Assembly (NCBI GenBank): GCA_020353115.1
Contig: CP070687.1
Span: 2,170,140-2,186,248, forward strand
Direction of reading: 5' to 3'
From: Bacteroidales bacterium
GTDB lineage: Bacteria > Bacteroidota > Bacteroidia > Bacteroidales > VadinHA17
Length of the DNA: 16,109 bases
Shown here in pieces: positions 15,253 through 16,109 of this stretch (positions within the stretch are counted from its first letter, which is position 1; every line of letters starts with the position of its first letter). The notes under the pieces were generated by a model. That model was given only the letters and a program-made list of their open reading frames with translations. It made no database searches and was not told the DNA's origin. The translations under genes and the position numbers were made by a program.

Positions 15253-15957
15253 TCATCCCTGTATGATAAAAATAGCGGGTCTTTTATGCAGGTCTGGTTT
15301 CCCGGATCTCCATTCCCTTATTTTCTTAGTCTGAAGGAATTCAGATTCAAGTGTCAGGTCAGCAGCAATACATAACCTTGTATCGGGACGGCATTGTGAT
15401 ATCAGATCATCAAGGAGTTTTTGGTTTCTGTATGGAGTTTCCATAAAGATCTGGCTTTGCTTCTCGTTTATGGATCTGCTTTCAAGAAACCGTATGCGTT
15501 TAATTCTCTCTTTCCGGTATACCGGCAGGTAACCGTTAAAGGTGAAATTTTGTCCGTTCAGCCCGGATCCCATCAGGGCCATCAGGATAGAAGAAGGTCC
15601 CACAAGAGGAACAACACGGATACCCTTCTCATGAGCCATCATTACTACATCAGCTCCGGGATCTGCCACACCCGGTGCGCCGGCCTCGGTGAGCAGACCG
15701 ATATCTTCATCCTTTCCGGCAGGGAGCAGCATTTTTGATATCTCTTCTGGCGGCGTATTCCCGTCAAGGATATAAAACCCGATGTGGTCAATGGGTGTCT
15801 TCATGCCGGCTTTAATGAGAAATCTCCTCGCCGATCTCTCATTCTCTACTATAAATCGACGTAACGCCAGCATTTTTCCAATTACCGGGGATGGAATTAC
15901 TTTCTCTGCACGGCTATCTCCCAAGGTAACCGGTATTAAATACAATTTACCGCTCAT
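15253..15957 (-). CDS. Short RsmI-like SAM-dependent methyltransferase (tetrapyrrole methylase fold)
   Basis: This 234-residue protein of the tetrapyrrole (corrin/porphyrin) methylase superfamily is closest to the RsmI-like group. It begins GKLYLIPVTLGD (3-14), has GLLTEAGAPGVADPG at 87-101 (cf. SDAGTPLISDPG in RsmI, the SAM-binding loop region), VPLVGPSS at 116-123 and FMETPYRNQKLLDDL at 171-185. Canonical RsmI is about 280 residues and 2'-O-methylates C1402 of 16S rRNA. This shorter form lacks the extra C-terminal domain and has a variant N-terminal segment (SRAEKVIPSPV instead of the usual GNLGD-x-x-x-RA). Bacteroidota often carry such a paralogue besides true RsmI (recalled), so the rRNA target is not assigned. 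No gene partner is visible in the window. Confidence 0.88.
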   Translation of the reverse strand: MSGKLYLIPVTLGDSRAEKVIPSPVIGKMLALRRFIVENERSARRFLIKAGMKTPIDHIGFYILDGNTPPEEISKMLLPAGKDEDIGLLTEAGAPGVADPGADVVMMAHEKGIRVVPLVGPSSILMALMGSGLNGQNFTFNGYLPVYRKERIKRIRFLESRSINEKQSQIFMETPYRNQKLLDDLISQCRPDTRLCIAADLTLESEFLQTKKIREWRSGKPDLHKRPAIFIIQG

Positions 15958-15972
15958 AGGATTTCATTTCTG

Positions 15973-16003
15973 TAAAATTAGTCCATTTTTTTTATAGTAC
16001 AAC
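15973..16003 (-). promoter_or_regulatory. Possible promoter of the RsmI-like gene
   Basis: On the minus strand GTTG (16000-16003) and TAATTTTA (15973-15980) are 19 bp apart, matching the Bacteroidota TTTG-N19-TAnnTTTG layout with one mismatch in each box. The start codon at 15957 lies 15 bp further on, which would give a very short leader. Confidence 0.3.
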
Positions 16004-16109
16004 GATCCTCTATCCGGGTGAATCCTTGTCGGTGATTTCTGCCGGTATCTGTATAATTAAGCGAACAGGCCAACCCGACTGACCGGTGTGGCGGGAATGT
16101 TCGTTTTAC

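Noticed and set aside
16057..16109. Minus-strand frame entering from the right edge and ending in NIPATPVSRVGLFA then TAA, a possible C-terminus of the next gene.
   Set aside because: Only 17 codons are visible, no family is recognisable, and another minus frame is also open across the edge. Too little to call a gene.

Overview
The window looks like a chromosomal segment of a member of the Bacteroidota, probably a Bacteroidales/Marinilabiliales-type organism. Three things point there: familiar phylum-level neighbourhoods (recF with a DUF721 gene, divergent from a TPR gene and ribH; ndk divergent from a DHH phosphoesterase followed by GldI-type FKBP lipoproteins), promoter-like TAnnTTTG elements, and lipoproteins with acidic residues right after the lipidated cysteine. 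No rRNA, tRNA, CRISPR array or intact transposon was recognised. The taxonomic call is inference from these features.

Left third (1-7100), mainly housekeeping. The C-terminus of a probable SAM-dependent methyltransferase (+) converges on ribH (lumazine synthase, -), which follows a membrane-anchored TPR gene (-). Divergent from these are recF and a small DUF721/DciA-like gene (+). A 487-bp non-coding gap with inverted repeats follows, then ndk (-). Divergent from ndk is a DHH/DHHA1 phosphoesterase (NrnA-like) that overlaps by 4 bp with the first of three tandem FKBP-type lipoproteins. The three FKBPs range from an apparently complete active site (third) to a badly eroded one (second).

Right two thirds (7276-14654), an accessory block entirely on the minus strand. 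In transcription order it holds a Tat-signal Old Yellow Enzyme-type flavin oxidoreductase that ends just after a C-terminal Cys cluster, a Tat-signal aldo/keto-reductase-like protein with two [4Fe-4S] motifs but no recognisable AKR catalytic tetrad, a secreted DUF4038/GH140-like glycoside hydrolase, and a 1077-residue secreted Asp-box beta-propeller (VPS10/sortilin-like) protein. All four carry export signals. The last gene is preceded by a C10/G10 homopolymer. I infer an extracytoplasmic redox plus glycan-processing module; its substrate cannot be read from the sequence.

Right end: a 598-bp apparently non-coding gap, then a short RsmI-like tetrapyrrole-methylase-fold methyltransferase (-), and about 150 bp without a secure gene. 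The most interesting signals are the AKR-like protein that seems to have lost all four catalytic residues while keeping two Fe-S motifs, its neighbour OYE that stops where bifunctional relatives continue into FAD/NAD domains, the poly-G tract, and the trio of FKBP lipoproteins with graded active-site decay.
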